Shown: positions 35,977 to 45,215 of the stretch, piece by piece
How positions within the stretch are numbered: the first letter of the stretch is position 1
Layout: every line of letters starts with the position of its first letter
Assembly (NCBI RefSeq): GCF_900128905.1
Contig: NZ_FQTV01000006.1
Location: 124,001-188,000 of the forward strand
From: Bacteroides luti
GTDB lineage: Bacteria; Bacteroidota; Bacteroidia; Bacteroidales; Bacteroidaceae
Direction: 5' to 3'
DNA: 64,000 nucleotides
Notes under the pieces: generated by a model
The model's input: only the letters and a program-made list of their open reading frames with translations
Told to the model about the DNA's origin: nothing
The model's database searches: none
Position numbers and translations under genes: made by a program

Positions 35977-38109
35977 ATGTATTTGTTTGACTTTAGCTTA
36001 CAATTACCCATAACAGACCCCACCTGGATCTTCTTTTTAGTACTGGCAATAATCCTTTTTGCCCCAATATTACTGGATAGATTGCATATACCACATATTA
36101 TTGGCATGATTTTGGCTGGAGTATTAATTGGAGGACACGGTTTTAATATTTTGGAACGTGATAGCAGTTTTGAGTTGTTTGGAAAAGTTGGTCTATATTA
36201 TATTATGTTCCTTGCCGGTCTTGAAATGGACATGGCTGATTTTAAGAAAAATAAGAAAAAAGCATTTATTTTTGGCTTAATATCTTTTACCATACCAACT
36301 GTATTGGGAATATTTAGCAATATGACGATATTGAATTATGGAATAGTAACTTCCATATTATTGGCCAGTATGTTTGCTTCACATACTTTGGTTTCATATC
36401 CAATTATCAGTCGTTATGGACTTAGCCGGCAAAAGAGCGTAAATATTACGGTTGGTGGAACTGCTATAACTGTAATTCTTGCATTATTTGTGTTGGTAAT
36501 AATAGCCGGAATGTTTAAAACCGAAGTAGATCAGCTTTTTTGGTTCTTACTTATTGCTAAAATAGCCTTGGCTTGTTTTGTTATTATTTTCTTCTTCCCT
36601 CGCATAGGTCGATGGTTTTTTCGACAGTATCAGGATAATGTGATGCAGTTCGTTTTTGTTCTTGCCATGCTTTTTCTCGGTGCTGGTATTATGGAATTAG
36701 CCGGATTGGAAGGAATTTTGGGTGCATTCCTGGTTGGATTAGTGTTCAATCGCTTGATTCCTCATGTTTCTCCGCTAATGAATCATGTGGAATTTGTAGG
36801 TAATGCTCTCTTTATACCTTATTTCCTTATTGGAGTGGGGATGATTATTGATGTGAAAAGCTTCTTCATGGAAGGCAAAGCATTTGAAGTGGCAATTGTT
36901 ATGACTTTGGTTCCTTTAGTAAGCAAGTGGATTGCAGCTTTTATTACTCAGAAGCTTTATAGAATGAACTCTAACGAAAGAAGAATCATATTCGGATTGA
37001 GTAGTGCAAAGGTTGCAGCATCTCTAGCTGCAGTTCTGATTGGGCATGATATTATTATGAATAATGGAGAACGTTTGCTAAATGATGATGTTTTGAATGG
37101 AACCATATTGATGATTCTAATAACGACTATTGTCAGTTCATTTGTAACCGAACGTGCATCAAGGAAAATAGCGATCAATAATGAGGCACAAGAAAAAGTT
37201 GGAGAAACAAAAGGTGAAGAAAATATATTGATTCCAATATCTAATCCGGATAATATTGTAAATCTGGTGAATCTTGCTTTGATTATTAAGAATCCAAAAA
37301 GGAAAGACGGATTGGTTTCTCTAAATGTTGTGAATGACGATCATGGGTCTACTGTAAAGCAGGCTCAAGGCGAGAAATATCTTGAGAAATCGGCAATGAT
37401 ATCTGCTGCCGCTGATGTAGAAATGCACACTGTAAGCCGGTATGATTTAAATATAGCTGCGGGAATAATCCATACAATTAAAGAATATAATGTTTCTGAT
37501 GTGGTGATAGGTCTTCATCGGAAGATAAACTTAGTGGATTCTTTCTGGGGTGGAACTGCAGAAAGCTTGCTAAAAGGTACTCATCGTCAGATTATGATCG
37601 CAAAATGCTTAATGCCTGTTAATACACTTCGCCGGATTATAGTAGCTGTTCCTCAGAAGGCTGAATATGAAGCGGGATTTACTAAATGGGTAAATCAGTT
37701 GTGTCGAATGGGAGAGCAGTTGGGGTGTAGAGTGCATTTCTTTGCGCATCCCGAGACACTGGATCGCCTAAAAGTTCTAATCAGCAAGAAGTTTAAAGGT
37801 TTGAGAAGTGAGTTTTCGGAACTGGTTGATTGGGATGATTTACTATTGTTAACCGGACAGGTTAACTTCGACCATCTACTAGTTATTATAAGTGCCCGTA
37901 AGGGTTCAATATCTTATGATACTTCATTTGAAAGATTACCATCTCAACTCTCTAAATATTTTTCGAATAATAGTTTACTGGTTGTTTATCCTGATCAGTA
38001 TGGAGAACCTCAGGATAATGTTACATTCTCTGATCCTCGTGGACATAATGAGTCTTTGAATTATGACAAAATGGGGCAGTGGTTTTATAAATGGTTTAAG
38101 AAGAATTGA
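35977..38109 (+). CDS. Cation:proton antiporter (CPA2 type) with C-terminal USP-like domains
   Basis: With the ATG at 35977 this is a 710-residue protein. Residues about 15-395 form a CPA2/Kef-type transporter of some 12 helices (LDRLHIPHIIGMILAGVLIG, YIMFLAGLEMDM, GAFLVGLVFNRLIP). The C-terminal 300 residues are soluble and look like two universal-stress-protein folds (NILIPISNPDNIVNLVNLAL; RRIIVAVPQKAEYEAGF). It should exchange Na+ or K+ for H+ at the inner membrane, perhaps gated by the cytoplasmic part. An upstream TTG could extend it by 12 residues. It overlaps tcdA by one base. Confidence 0.85.
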   Translation: MYLFDFSLQLPITDPTWIFFLVLAIILFAPILLDRLHIPHIIGMILAGVLIGGHGFNILERDSSFELFGKVGLYYIMFLAGLEMDMADFKKNKKKAFIFGLISFTIPTVLGIFSNMTILNYGIVTSILLASMFASHTLVSYPIISRYGLSRQKSVNITVGGTAITVILALFVLVIIAGMFKTEVDQLFWFLLIAKIALACFVIIFFFPRIGRWFFRQYQDNVMQFVFVLAMLFLGAGIMELAGLEGILGAFLVGLVFNRLIPHVSPLMNHVEFVGNALFIPYFLIGVGMIIDVKSFFMEGKAFEVAIVMTLVPLVSKWIAAFITQKLYRMNSNERRIIFGLSSAKVAASLAAVLIGHDIIMNNGERLLNDDVLNGTILMILITTIVSSFVTERASRKIAINNEAQEKVGETKGEENILIPISNPDNIVNLVNLALIIKNPKRKDGLVSLNVVNDDHGSTVKQAQGEKYLEKSAMISAAADVEMHTVSRYDLNIAAGIIHTIKEYNVSDVVIGLHRKINLVDSFWGGTAESLLKGTHRQIMIAKCLMPVNTLRRIIVAVPQKAEYEAGFTKWVNQLCRMGEQLGCRVHFFAHPETLDRLKVLISKKFKGLRSEFSELVDWDDLLLLTGQVNFDHLLVIISARKGSISYDTSFERLPSQLSKYFSNNSLLVVYPDQYGEPQDNVTFSDPRGHNESLNYDKMGQWFYKWFKKN

Positions 38110-38819
38110 TGGAAGAAAGAGAACAGCGAACTCAGCTCTTACTGGGCGAGGATAAAATGAATCGTTTGCGCAATGCCCATGTATTGGTTGTTGGATTAGG
38201 TGGTGTTGGTGCTTATGCTGCAGAAATGATTTGTCGTGCGGGTGTGGGACAAATGACTATTGTTGATGCTGATGTTATTCAACCGTCGAATATTAATCGT
38301 CAACTTCCAGCTTTAAATTCCACAATAGGGAAACTAAAAGCGGATGTTATGGCTGCCAGATTGAAAGATATCAATCCCGACTTAAAGCTCACGGTATATC
38401 CCATATATCTTAAGGATGAAAATATACCTGAACTATTAGATTCTGCAAAGTTTGATTTTGTAGTGGATGCCATTGATACGATTAGTCCAAAGTGCTTTTT
38501 GATATTCAATTCAATGAAGCGTGGACTGAAAATTGTTTCCAGTATGGGAGCAGGAGCAAAAAGCGATATCACTAAAGTTTGTTTTGCCGATCTTTGGAAT
38601 ACTTACCATTGTGGTTTAAGTAAGGCTGTTAGGAAACGGTTACAAAAAATGGGTATGAAACGGAAACTGCCTGTTGTTTTCAGTACGGAACAAGCCGATT
38701 CCAATGCAATTCTCTTAACTGATACCGAGCAGAATAAAAAGTCTACAACTGGAATTGTAAGTTATATGCCAGCCGTTTTTGGGTGTTATCTGGCTGAATA
38801 CGTAATTAAACGAATTTAA
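38109..38819 (+). CDS. tcdA: tRNA threonylcarbamoyladenosine dehydratase
   Basis: TcdA (CsdL) converts t6A37 of tRNA to its cyclic form using ATP. The 236-residue protein is of the ThiF/E1 family, with the nucleotide loop VLVVGLGGVGAYAAEMI near residue 25, NINRQLPAL near 60 and the C-terminal GIVSYMPAVFGCYLAEYVI. MEEREQRTQLLLGEDKMNRL at the start matches the family. The ATG is shared with the antiporter stop codon (TGATG), so translation is coupled. Confidence 0.92.
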   Translation: MEEREQRTQLLLGEDKMNRLRNAHVLVVGLGGVGAYAAEMICRAGVGQMTIVDADVIQPSNINRQLPALNSTIGKLKADVMAARLKDINPDLKLTVYPIYLKDENIPELLDSAKFDFVVDAIDTISPKCFLIFNSMKRGLKIVSSMGAGAKSDITKVCFADLWNTYHCGLSKAVRKRLQKMGMKRKLPVVFSTEQADSNAILLTDTEQNKKSTTGIVSYMPAVFGCYLAEYVIKRI

Positions 38820-38822
38820 ACG

Positions 38823-39473
38823 ATGATAAAATTAGAAGGAATTACAAAAAGTTTTGGCGATTTGCAGGTCTTAAAAGGAATTGACCTCGAGATTTCCAAA
38901 GGTGAGGTAGTAAGTATTGTTGGACCAAGTGGGGCGGGAAAAACAACTCTGCTTCAGATTATGGGAACTTTGGATAAACCGGATGCGGGAACGATCAATA
39001 TGAATGGTCAGGAGATAAACCGGATGAAAGATAGAGATCTTGCTGTTTTCCGTAATAAGCATATAGGATTTGTTTTTCAGTTTCATCAGTTGTTACCTGA
39101 GTTTACAGCTCTTGAAAATGTGATGATTCCCGCATTTATTGCCGGAACTTCTACTAAAGAAGCAACAAAAAGAGCAAAAGAAATTTTAAACTTCATGGGG
39201 CTGACTGAACGTTCGTCTCACAAACCAAACGAACTTTCAGGAGGAGAGAAGCAGCGTGTGGCTGTTGCTCGTGCCTTGATTAATAATCCTTCCGTAATTT
39301 TAGCCGATGAGCCTTCCGGAAGTCTGGATACACACAACAAAGACGAATTGCATCAACTGTTTTTTGATCTTCGCGATAAGTTTGAGCAAACATTTGTAAT
39401 CGTTACTCATGACGAAGGACTTGCTAAGATTACCGATAGAACTATTCACATGATAGACGGACAGATTATTTAG
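38823..39473 (+). CDS. lolD: LolD-like lipoprotein-release ABC ATPase
   Basis: This is a 216-residue ABC ATPase of the MacB/LolD branch: Walker [13 protein letters not shown] near residue 35, signature [15 protein letters not shown] near residue 141 and Walker [12 protein letters not shown]. LolD with LolC/E releases lipoproteins from the inner membrane. No permease gene is adjacent, so the partner must be elsewhere and another MacB-type role is possible. It lies three bases after tcdA and its end overlaps the convergent HhH gene by four bases. Confidence 0.85.
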   Translation: MIKLEGITKSFGDLQVLKGIDLEISKGEVVSIVGPSGAGKTTLLQIMGTLDKPDAGTINMNGQEINRMKDRDLAVFRNKHIGFVFQFHQLLPEFTALENVMIPAFIAGTSTKEATKRAKEILNFMGLTERSSHKPNELSGGEKQRVAVARALINNPSVILADEPSGSLDTHNKDELHQLFFDLRDKFEQTFVIVTHDEGLAKITDRTIHMIDGQII

Positions 39474-40372
39474 AAACAGATATAAGGGGCTAATCGCTCA
39501 AAGTCTTTTGAACTGAATTCTTCATATAAAGATAAATCCTTTAGACTTTTTATAGCTCCTTTTTTCTTTCTATACTCTGTTATTACTTTTGCCTGATAGA
39601 AGTTGATATAAGGATGAGCAGTTAAACGCTCAATGCTAAACTTGTTTAAGTTTAATCGATGGATTGGCCCTTTTCTGATAGTAAACCATTTGTTTAGTTC
39701 GGGCGTAATATGCGATATTTCTTGCAGCTGACTTACCTTGTAGAAACCTCCTAAAAGTTCCCGGTAAGCAATAATTCGTTTGGCAGTTCCAATCCCGATT
39801 CCAGGAATTTTTTTGAGTTCAGTAGTATCTGCTTCATCCAGACTAATAACTGTACCTTCGGGATATTTATAAAATTTCAGCGTATCACGATCTGCTTTAG
39901 CAGAGAATTGCTGAAGAGAGTCCTTCTTCTTTAAAAAGTTATTGCCAATATAAATATATGGTGCGAGCAATTTGTACTGGTCGGGCGAAAGACCATAAAC
40001 TTTAGCAAAAGATTCCAGAGTTCGAAACTTGCCACCCTTAGCTCTGTAACGAAGAATGTTTCTTGCAATATAAGGTTGCAATCCTAAACGGGTAAATGTA
40101 ACAGAATCGGCTGTATTAGGGTCGAATGGGGCAAGAATTATTTCTTTTTTCCTATGTATGTAATAGTCATTGAAATCCCAGTTTTTCTCTCTTTGATGTA
40201 CTGATGTGATAAATCTATTATATGCTTCTTCATCCATTTCACCGTTAATCTGTGCTGATGGATTAATATATGGAACTGACCAATAAACTAGTAATGCTAC
40301 AAAAATTAAAATGATAAGTGTATAGAATCCAATACGTTCTGTCTTTGTAAAGTAGAAAAAGTCTTTCCACAT
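39470..40372 (-). CDS. Helix-hairpin-helix (ComEA-like) membrane-anchored protein
   Basis: This 300-residue protein has one N-terminal membrane helix (residues about 15-32, [15 protein letters not shown]) and several ComEA-type helix-hairpin-helix units: [29 protein letters not shown] split over residues about 80-110, [25 protein letters not shown] near 185, and a last one near residue 260. HhH repeats bind DNA non-specifically. ComEA proteins take up DNA in transformation, but in Bacteroidetes such proteins are common and their role is unclear. It is convergent with lolD. Confidence 0.82.
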   Translation of the reverse strand: MWKDFFYFTKTERIGFYTLIILIFVALLVYWSVPYINPSAQINGEMDEEAYNRFITSVHQREKNWDFNDYYIHRKKEIILAPFDPNTADSVTFTRLGLQPYIARNILRYRAKGGKFRTLESFAKVYGLSPDQYKLLAPYIYIGNNFLKKKDSLQQFSAKADRDTLKFYKYPEGTVISLDEADTTELKKIPGIGIGTAKRIIAYRELLGGFYKVSQLQEISHITPELNKWFTIRKGPIHRLNLNKFSIERLTAHPYINFYQAKVITEYRKKKGAIKSLKDLSLYEEFSSKDFERLAPYICF

Positions 40373-40442
40373 CTTGCGTTTTTCTTAGAGGGTTTTTAGT
40401 TAGATTTATTTTCCCGAATAATGAGAAATATAAAATGTTTTG

Positions 40443-40450
40443 TAATTTTG
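40443..40450 (+). promoter_or_regulatory. -7 element of the VanZ-family gene
   Basis: TAATTTTG matches TAnnTTTG, 24 bases before the ATG at 40474. It shows that an earlier ATG at 40435 lies upstream of the transcription start. Confidence 0.55.
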
Positions 40451-40473
40451 CATGTCTTCAAAATCAATTGATT

Positions 40474-40857
40474 ATGATAAATCTTATTCGGAAATATCCA
40501 TTATCTATATTCATTGTGCTGACCGTAGTCTATCTGTCATTTTTTAAGCCGCCAAGCACTCCTTTAGATCAGATTTCTAATATTGATAAGGTAGTTCATG
40601 TCTGCATGTATTTTGGTATGTCTGGTGTGTTTTGGCTTGAATACATGAGAAGCCATCGAAGTCGGTTTAAATTCATGCATATTTTTATAAGTGCTGTGAT
40701 TTTTCCAATAGTATTTAGTGGTTGTATTGAACTCCTGCAAGAATATTGCACCTCGTATAGAGGAGGCGATTGGCTGGACTTTACAGCTAATTCTGTTGGC
40801 GTTATTCTTGCAGGAGTTATTGCATATTTCTTTGTCAGACCGAGATACTTTTTATAA
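40474..40857 (+). CDS. VanZ family membrane protein
   Basis: This 127-residue protein has four membrane helices and the VanZ-like pattern (FKPPSTPLDQISNIDKVVHVCMYFG near residues 20-45, GCIELLQEYCTSYRGGDWLDFTANSVGVILAG toward the end). VanZ itself gives low-level teicoplanin resistance, but members of this family are widespread and most have no known role. The ATG at 40474 is chosen because the earlier one lies inside the promoter. Monocistronic, between the HhH gene and murF. Confidence 0.8.
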   Translation: MINLIRKYPLSIFIVLTVVYLSFFKPPSTPLDQISNIDKVVHVCMYFGMSGVFWLEYMRSHRSRFKFMHIFISAVIFPIVFSGCIELLQEYCTSYRGGDWLDFTANSVGVILAGVIAYFFVRPRYFL

Positions 40858-40870
40858 AAAGTTTGCTCTG

Positions 40871-42169
40871 CTATAAGTCTTCAACAATTTGTCCCATCTT
40901 CATGCTGTTAGAGCCTTTGATAAGAATATAGCATCCTTTAGGCTTATCATCCTTGATAACTTTTACTACATCCGAAATGTTTGTAAAGCAATCATAGGAG
41001 TGCGTTGTCTGTTCGAACTGATCTCCCACAAGAATAACCTTTTCAAACTCGCAAGTATCGATGAAATCGACTATTTTTTGGTGTTCTTCAATGCTTGTGT
41101 CTCCTAATTCTTTCATATCTCCAAGGATAACGATCTTGTGCTTAGCTTCCATTTTTTTGAAATTCTTCAAGGCCGCCATCATACTTGTAGGATTAGCATT
41201 GTAAGCATCAATGATAAGTTTGTTGTCCTCAGTTTCTTTTAACTGCGAGCGGTTGTTTTGAGGTGTATAGTTTGTTAATGCATGATCAATCTTGGCAGGT
41301 TCAACGCCGAAGAAGCGACCAATAGCCACTGCTGCCAATGCATTATCAAAATTATATTCACCAATTAGCTTGGTTTGAATGTGATGAATATTTCCATCTT
41401 TTCCTGCTTTCCAGTCAAAAGCAAGGTACGGAGAGCATGAAGTGACCTTTCCGTTCACATAAAGATTCTCTGTTGTTCCGTAATTGATAAGATTTAATCC
41501 TTCAGCAATATCCATCAGGAAAGGATTCTCATTCTGAATAAATACAATCGAATTCTCTTTTTGACGTAAGAAATCGTAAAGTTCTCCTTTTGTTTTAATT
41601 ACGCCTTCAAAAGAACCAAAACCTTCCAAATGAGCCTTGCCCACATTAGTAATAATGCCATAATCAGGTTCAGCAATATCAACTAAAGTCTTTATCTCAC
41701 CGGGGTGATTAGCTCCCATTTCAATAACAGCCAAATCATGATGACCGCGGAGTTTTAATAGAGTAATTGGCACTCCGATATGATTGTTCAGATTTCCCTG
41801 AGTATAAAGTACATTGTGAACTTCGGAAAGTACGGCAGCTATCAACTCTTTAGTCGTTGTTTTACCGTTGGTTCCGGTAATCCCTATAACTTTAGTTCCT
41901 AGTTTCTTACGGTGATAGTTGGCAAGTTGCTGAAGAGTTTTCAAACAATCGTCAACTAAGATAATATGATTGTTATCCGGATCAGCATATTCAGCTTCGT
42001 CCACAACTGCATAAGCACAGCCTTCTGTTAAAGCCTTTTTTGCAAAAGAATTACCATTGAAATTGTCGCCTTTCAGAGCGAAAAAAATAGAATCGTCAGG
42101 GCAGTTGCGACTATCGGTTGTCACAACCGGGTATTGCAGATAAATTTGGTAAAGAGCAGCTATTGTCAT
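40871..42169 (-). CDS. murF: UDP-N-acetylmuramoyl-tripeptide--D-alanyl-D-alanine ligase
   Basis: MurF adds D-Ala-D-Ala to UDP-MurNAc-tripeptide, the last cytoplasmic step before MraY. The 432-residue protein has the N-terminal MurF domain (TTDSRNCPDDSIFFALKGDNFNGN), ATP loop [18 protein letters not shown] near residue 97, IEMGANHPGEI near 145 and DAYNANPTSM near 320. It is outside the dcw cluster, in contrast to E. coli. A -7 element lies 29 bases upstream. Confidence 0.96.
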   Translation of the reverse strand: MTIAALYQIYLQYPVVTTDSRNCPDDSIFFALKGDNFNGNSFAKKALTEGCAYAVVDEAEYADPDNNHIILVDDCLKTLQQLANYHRKKLGTKVIGITGTNGKTTTKELIAAVLSEVHNVLYTQGNLNNHIGVPITLLKLRGHHDLAVIEMGANHPGEIKTLVDIAEPDYGIITNVGKAHLEGFGSFEGVIKTKGELYDFLRQKENSIVFIQNENPFLMDIAEGLNLINYGTTENLYVNGKVTSCSPYLAFDWKAGKDGNIHHIQTKLIGEYNFDNALAAVAIGRFFGVEPAKIDHALTNYTPQNNRSQLKETEDNKLIIDAYNANPTSMMAALKNFKKMEAKHKIVILGDMKELGDTSIEEHQKIVDFIDTCEFEKVILVGDQFEQTTHSYDCFTNISDVVKVIKDDKPKGCYILIKGSNSMKMGQIVEDL

Positions 42170-42197
42170 ATCAATAATATTTGGAAATTTCTGTATG

Positions 42198-42205
42198 CAA
42201 AATTA
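42198..42205 (-). promoter_or_regulatory. -7 element of murF
   Basis: TAATTTTG on the minus strand matches TAnnTTTG, 29 bases before the murF start codon. No -33 match. Confidence 0.55.
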
Positions 42206-42327
42206 GACAAAATATTGTTATTAATAAGTGCGAGCAATAAAAAATACTTCAATTTACCTTTTCTTTGCTTATAAACTATTATAGCCTTGAGGATGAACTA
42301 GTAATTTATTGACCAGCTTTTGGTTCA

Positions 42328-42393
42328 AACATGTACAAGATTGAACTCAAACATGTACATGATTGGAGGCGAACATGTACATGATTGGCAAAA
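42328..42393. repeat. Tandem array, three units of 22 bases, core AACATGTAC
   Basis: AACATGTAC starts at 42328, 42350 and 42372, exactly 22 bases apart. Two units extend to the palindrome CATGTACATG followed by ATTGG. Period and TGTAC core match the arrays at 25042 and 52323, although the rest of the unit differs. Confidence 0.8.
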
Positions 42394-42498
42394 GACTTCT
42401 TGATTAAATGATTAGTTTATCAGGGAATGCTAGATAGTATAAACTTATTATTGTGGAAAAGATATAACGATTTAAAAAGAAGAATGAAAAATATTATG

Positions 42499-42506
42499 TA
42501 TTTTTG
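42499..42506 (+). promoter_or_regulatory. -7 element of folP-cdaA
   Basis: TATTTTTG matches TAnnTTTG, 26 bases before the folP ATG. No -33 box at the right distance. Confidence 0.6.
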
Positions 42507-42532
42507 CCATAAACAAATTGTAGTAAACAACA

Positions 42533-43384
42533 ATGATTAGTCAGTCTCTTTCGAAATATATAAATGTGAATGGAAGACTTTTAGATCTTTCAACTCCGCA
42601 AGTGATGGGCGTTCTTAATGTAACTCCCGACTCTTTTTATTCAGGATGCCGTGCGCAAACAGATGAAGCTATTGCTGACCGTGCCCGACAGATTTTGGAG
42701 GAGGGCGCTTCTATTATAGATATCGGAGCCTACTCATCGCGTCCCAATTGTGTAGATATATCTCCCGAGGAAGAATTGAACAGGTTGCGATATGCATTGA
42801 AGATTTTGAATGAAGTTCATCCCGATGCGATTATATCTGTCGATACATTTCGTGCAAGCGTGGCAGAAGTCTGCGTGAAAGAATATGGAGTTGCTATTAT
42901 AAATGATATTTCAGGCGGTGAAATGGATAAAAATATGTTCGATACCGTTATAGATTTACAGGTTCCATATATTATGCAACACATGCAAGGCACTCCTCAG
43001 AATATGCAAGATTCTCCTCATTATGATAATCTGATGAGGGAGACTTTCCTTTATTTCTCTGAAAAAATCCAGATGCTGCATGATAGAGGACTTAATGATA
43101 TTATCCTTGATCCCGGCTTTGGTTTTGGCAAAACGTTGGATCATAATTATGAATTACTTAGTCATTTGGAAGAATTTAAAATATTTGAACTCCCTATACT
43201 CGTTGGATTGTCGCGGAAATCGATGATTACCAAATTATTGGATATTCCTACAACTGAAGCATTAAATGGAACTACTGTTACCAATACAATAGCTCTCATG
43301 AAAGGTGCGGACATTATTCGAGTTCACGATGTAAAGGAGACCGTTCAAGCCGTTAAGATTGTTCAGAAATGTAGAAATCTATAA
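42533..43384 (+). CDS. folP: Dihydropteroate synthase
   Basis: FolP joins p-aminobenzoate to the pterin diphosphate in folate synthesis and is the sulfonamide target. The 283-residue protein shows VMGVLNVTPDSFYSG near residue 24, IIDIGAYSSRPN near residue 62, IINDISGGEMD near residue 122, HMQGTPQNM and DPGFGFGKTLDHN near residue 190. The pterin-binding signatures are complete. It is followed 11 bases later by cdaA, a pairing that I recall as common in Bacteroidetes. Confidence 0.96.
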   Translation: MISQSLSKYINVNGRLLDLSTPQVMGVLNVTPDSFYSGCRAQTDEAIADRARQILEEGASIIDIGAYSSRPNCVDISPEEELNRLRYALKILNEVHPDAIISVDTFRASVAEVCVKEYGVAIINDISGGEMDKNMFDTVIDLQVPYIMQHMQGTPQNMQDSPHYDNLMRETFLYFSEKIQMLHDRGLNDIILDPGFGFGKTLDHNYELLSHLEEFKIFELPILVGLSRKSMITKLLDIPTTEALNGTTVTNTIALMKGADIIRVHDVKETVQAVKIVQKCRNL

Positions 43385-43395
43385 AGAATAGTAGC

Positions 43396-44160
43396 ATGCC
43401 TATAGAATTTGGAGTAAAAGACTTTATTGATATACTGTTAGTAGCATTCTTGCTATACTACACATATAAGCTGATGAAAGCGTCAGGTTCTATTAATGTG
43501 TTTATTGGTATACTTGTTTTTATTCTTATATGGCTTGTTGTATCGCAGATTCTGGAAATGCGTTTGCTGGGATCTATTTTTGATAAACTGGTAAGCGTGG
43601 GTGTGCTTGCTTTAATTGTTCTTTTCCAGGATGAGATCCGGCATTTTTTACTTACTTTGGGTTCGCATCAACGAACTAGCATCCTGGCAAGGTTCCTCTC
43701 TGGAAGCAAGAAAGAACAAATGGATAAAAGTGATATTGTTCCTATTGTTTTGGCATGCCTTAATATGAGTAAACAGCGAATTGGTGCATTAATTGTAGTA
43801 GAAAAAAATGTTCCTCTTTATGATACTATTCGTACGGGCGAGATTATTGATGCAAATGTAAATCAACGATTAATAGAGAATATTTTTTTCAAGAACAGTC
43901 CTTTGCATGATGGCGCAATGGTAATCAGCAAAAAACGTATAAAAGCTGCCGGTTGTATTTTGCCTGTATCACATAATCTGGATATCCCGAAGGAATTGGG
44001 GCTTCGCCATCGTGCAGCTATGGGAATTTCACAGATAACGGATGCTCATGCTGTGATTGTCAGCGAAGAAACCGGTTTTATTTCGGTTGCATATCATGGA
44101 CAATTCTATTTAAGGCTTAGTGCAGAGGAATTGGAGAGTATATTAACCAAAGAAGATTAA
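43396..44160 (+). CDS. cdaA: Diadenylate cyclase CdaA
   Basis: CdaA makes cyclic di-AMP from two ATP. The 254-residue protein has three N-terminal membrane helices (residues about 10-75), then the DAC domain with the two catalytic motifs DGA (SPLHDGAMVIS, near residue 173) and RHR (LGLRHRAAMG, near residue 202). All key residues are present. C-di-AMP is linked to cell wall and potassium homeostasis in other bacteria. The gene shares folP's promoter and its end overlaps the convergent GNAT gene by four bases. Confidence 0.95.
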   Translation: MPIEFGVKDFIDILLVAFLLYYTYKLMKASGSINVFIGILVFILIWLVVSQILEMRLLGSIFDKLVSVGVLALIVLFQDEIRHFLLTLGSHQRTSILARFLSGSKKEQMDKSDIVPIVLACLNMSKQRIGALIVVEKNVPLYDTIRTGEIIDANVNQRLIENIFFKNSPLHDGAMVISKKRIKAAGCILPVSHNLDIPKELGLRHRAAMGISQITDAHAVIVSEETGFISVAYHGQFYLRLSAEELESILTKED

Positions 44161-45209
44161 TTTAGCATCAGACTCATGTAAGGTTTCTGACGCTCAAATA
44201 TTTGAAACTCTTTTGGTAATAATTCTGTTTTATATCCCATTAAAGCTTGTGTGAGTTCCTGAATACTGAAAGATTTGAAATCCTTATTTATTTCTGCTAT
44301 CTCTAATTTGCCCGATTTTATCGAATAAAAAGCATTGTTCTTTTCAATAGACTCATCACTTATATTAAAGGAGACTTCAAGTTCAGGGTGCTGAATCGCA
44401 TAAATCTTAAGCAGCTTTTCTGCATCAATAATTCGTGCCATTCCTAGAATATTCCCCATTTCATCGTTTGGAGGTATAATACAAGATATGTCTTTAACTT
44501 GAAATTGTTCTGCAGCAGTAAACAGAAGTGTGTCTCTTACCGAATTGTCATCAAAGAATAGCTCGGGTACATGAAGGGTATTATCTTTTACATAACAAAA
44601 TAAAAGCCCTTTGATTTCTTCTTTTGACTTGACTATTAGTAATTCTCCACTTCCGAGTTTTAGATCGTCCATGATAACTAAAAAATCATCATAAGAATGT
44701 TGTATGCAGCATGGACGTTTTTTCATCTTTTCATCGAAGAAAGAGTAAACTTCTTTTTCTGAAAAAGACTGTGAAATATATTTGGATACAGTGAATTCAG
44801 AAGAAGGTTTTAATTCTTCAACTCTGAAGGTTTTATTTGAATATTCAAAAATAGGAGTATACCCCATTTTTGAATAATAGCTAAAAAGCCAATCTTCTGC
44901 AGGAATGAGCGTTGTTAAAGGGACTTCATTATCTTGCATTCGGGTAAATGACTTCAAAAGGAGCCTTTTCATCGCTCCTTTTTCTCTATGATCAGGATGT
45001 GTGCAAGCTCCGGATATGTATCCAGTAGAGATTATTTCCCCACAGAAAGTCATCGGATAAGGAAGAAGCTGTAAAGCAGAAATAACGTTTCCATTTTCCT
45101 CTATGGCAAGATTTACCTCGTCACTGTATCTTTTAGAAAAATACAGTTCAGTAAATGCTTCGTCATCTCCGAAACAAAGATTCCATAGCTTTTTGACTTC
45201 CTCCTTCAT
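44157..45209 (-). CDS. Two-domain GNAT family N-acetyltransferase
   Basis: This 350-residue protein has an N-terminal GNAT domain with the acetyl-CoA loop HPDHREKGAMKRLL near residue 72, followed by TTLIPAEDWLFSYYSKMGY. A second GNAT-like region and a C-terminal sterol-carrier-like domain follow (FSIQELTQALMGYK), resembling Eis-type acetyltransferases. The acceptor is unknown. It is the last gene of the lrgA-lrgB-DUF2156-GNAT group, six bases after the DUF2156 gene. Confidence 0.8.
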   Translation of the reverse strand: MKEEVKKLWNLCFGDDEAFTELYFSKRYSDEVNLAIEENGNVISALQLLPYPMTFCGEIISTGYISGACTHPDHREKGAMKRLLLKSFTRMQDNEVPLTTLIPAEDWLFSYYSKMGYTPIFEYSNKTFRVEELKPSSEFTVSKYISQSFSEKEVYSFFDEKMKKRPCCIQHSYDDFLVIMDDLKLGSGELLIVKSKEEIKGLLFCYVKDNTLHVPELFFDDNSVRDTLLFTAAEQFQVKDISCIIPPNDEMGNILGMARIIDAEKLLKIYAIQHPELEVSFNISDESIEKNNAFYSIKSGKLEIAEINKDFKSFSIQELTQALMGYKTELLPKEFQIFERQKPYMSLMLN

Positions 45210-45215
45210 TGCATT

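Larger units (their letters stand above)
42170..42532. other. Intergenic region between murF and folP
   Basis: This 363-base divergent region holds a -7 element for each gene (42198-42205 and 42499-42506), the three-unit 22-base tandem array (42328-42393) and one isolated GCTAGAT word at 42429-42435. No coding potential is seen. Confidence 0.7.

Noticed and set aside
38823..39473. lolD as part of a complete LolCDE operon
   Set aside because: No LolC/E-type permease is adjacent; the neighbours are tcdA and a convergent HhH gene.
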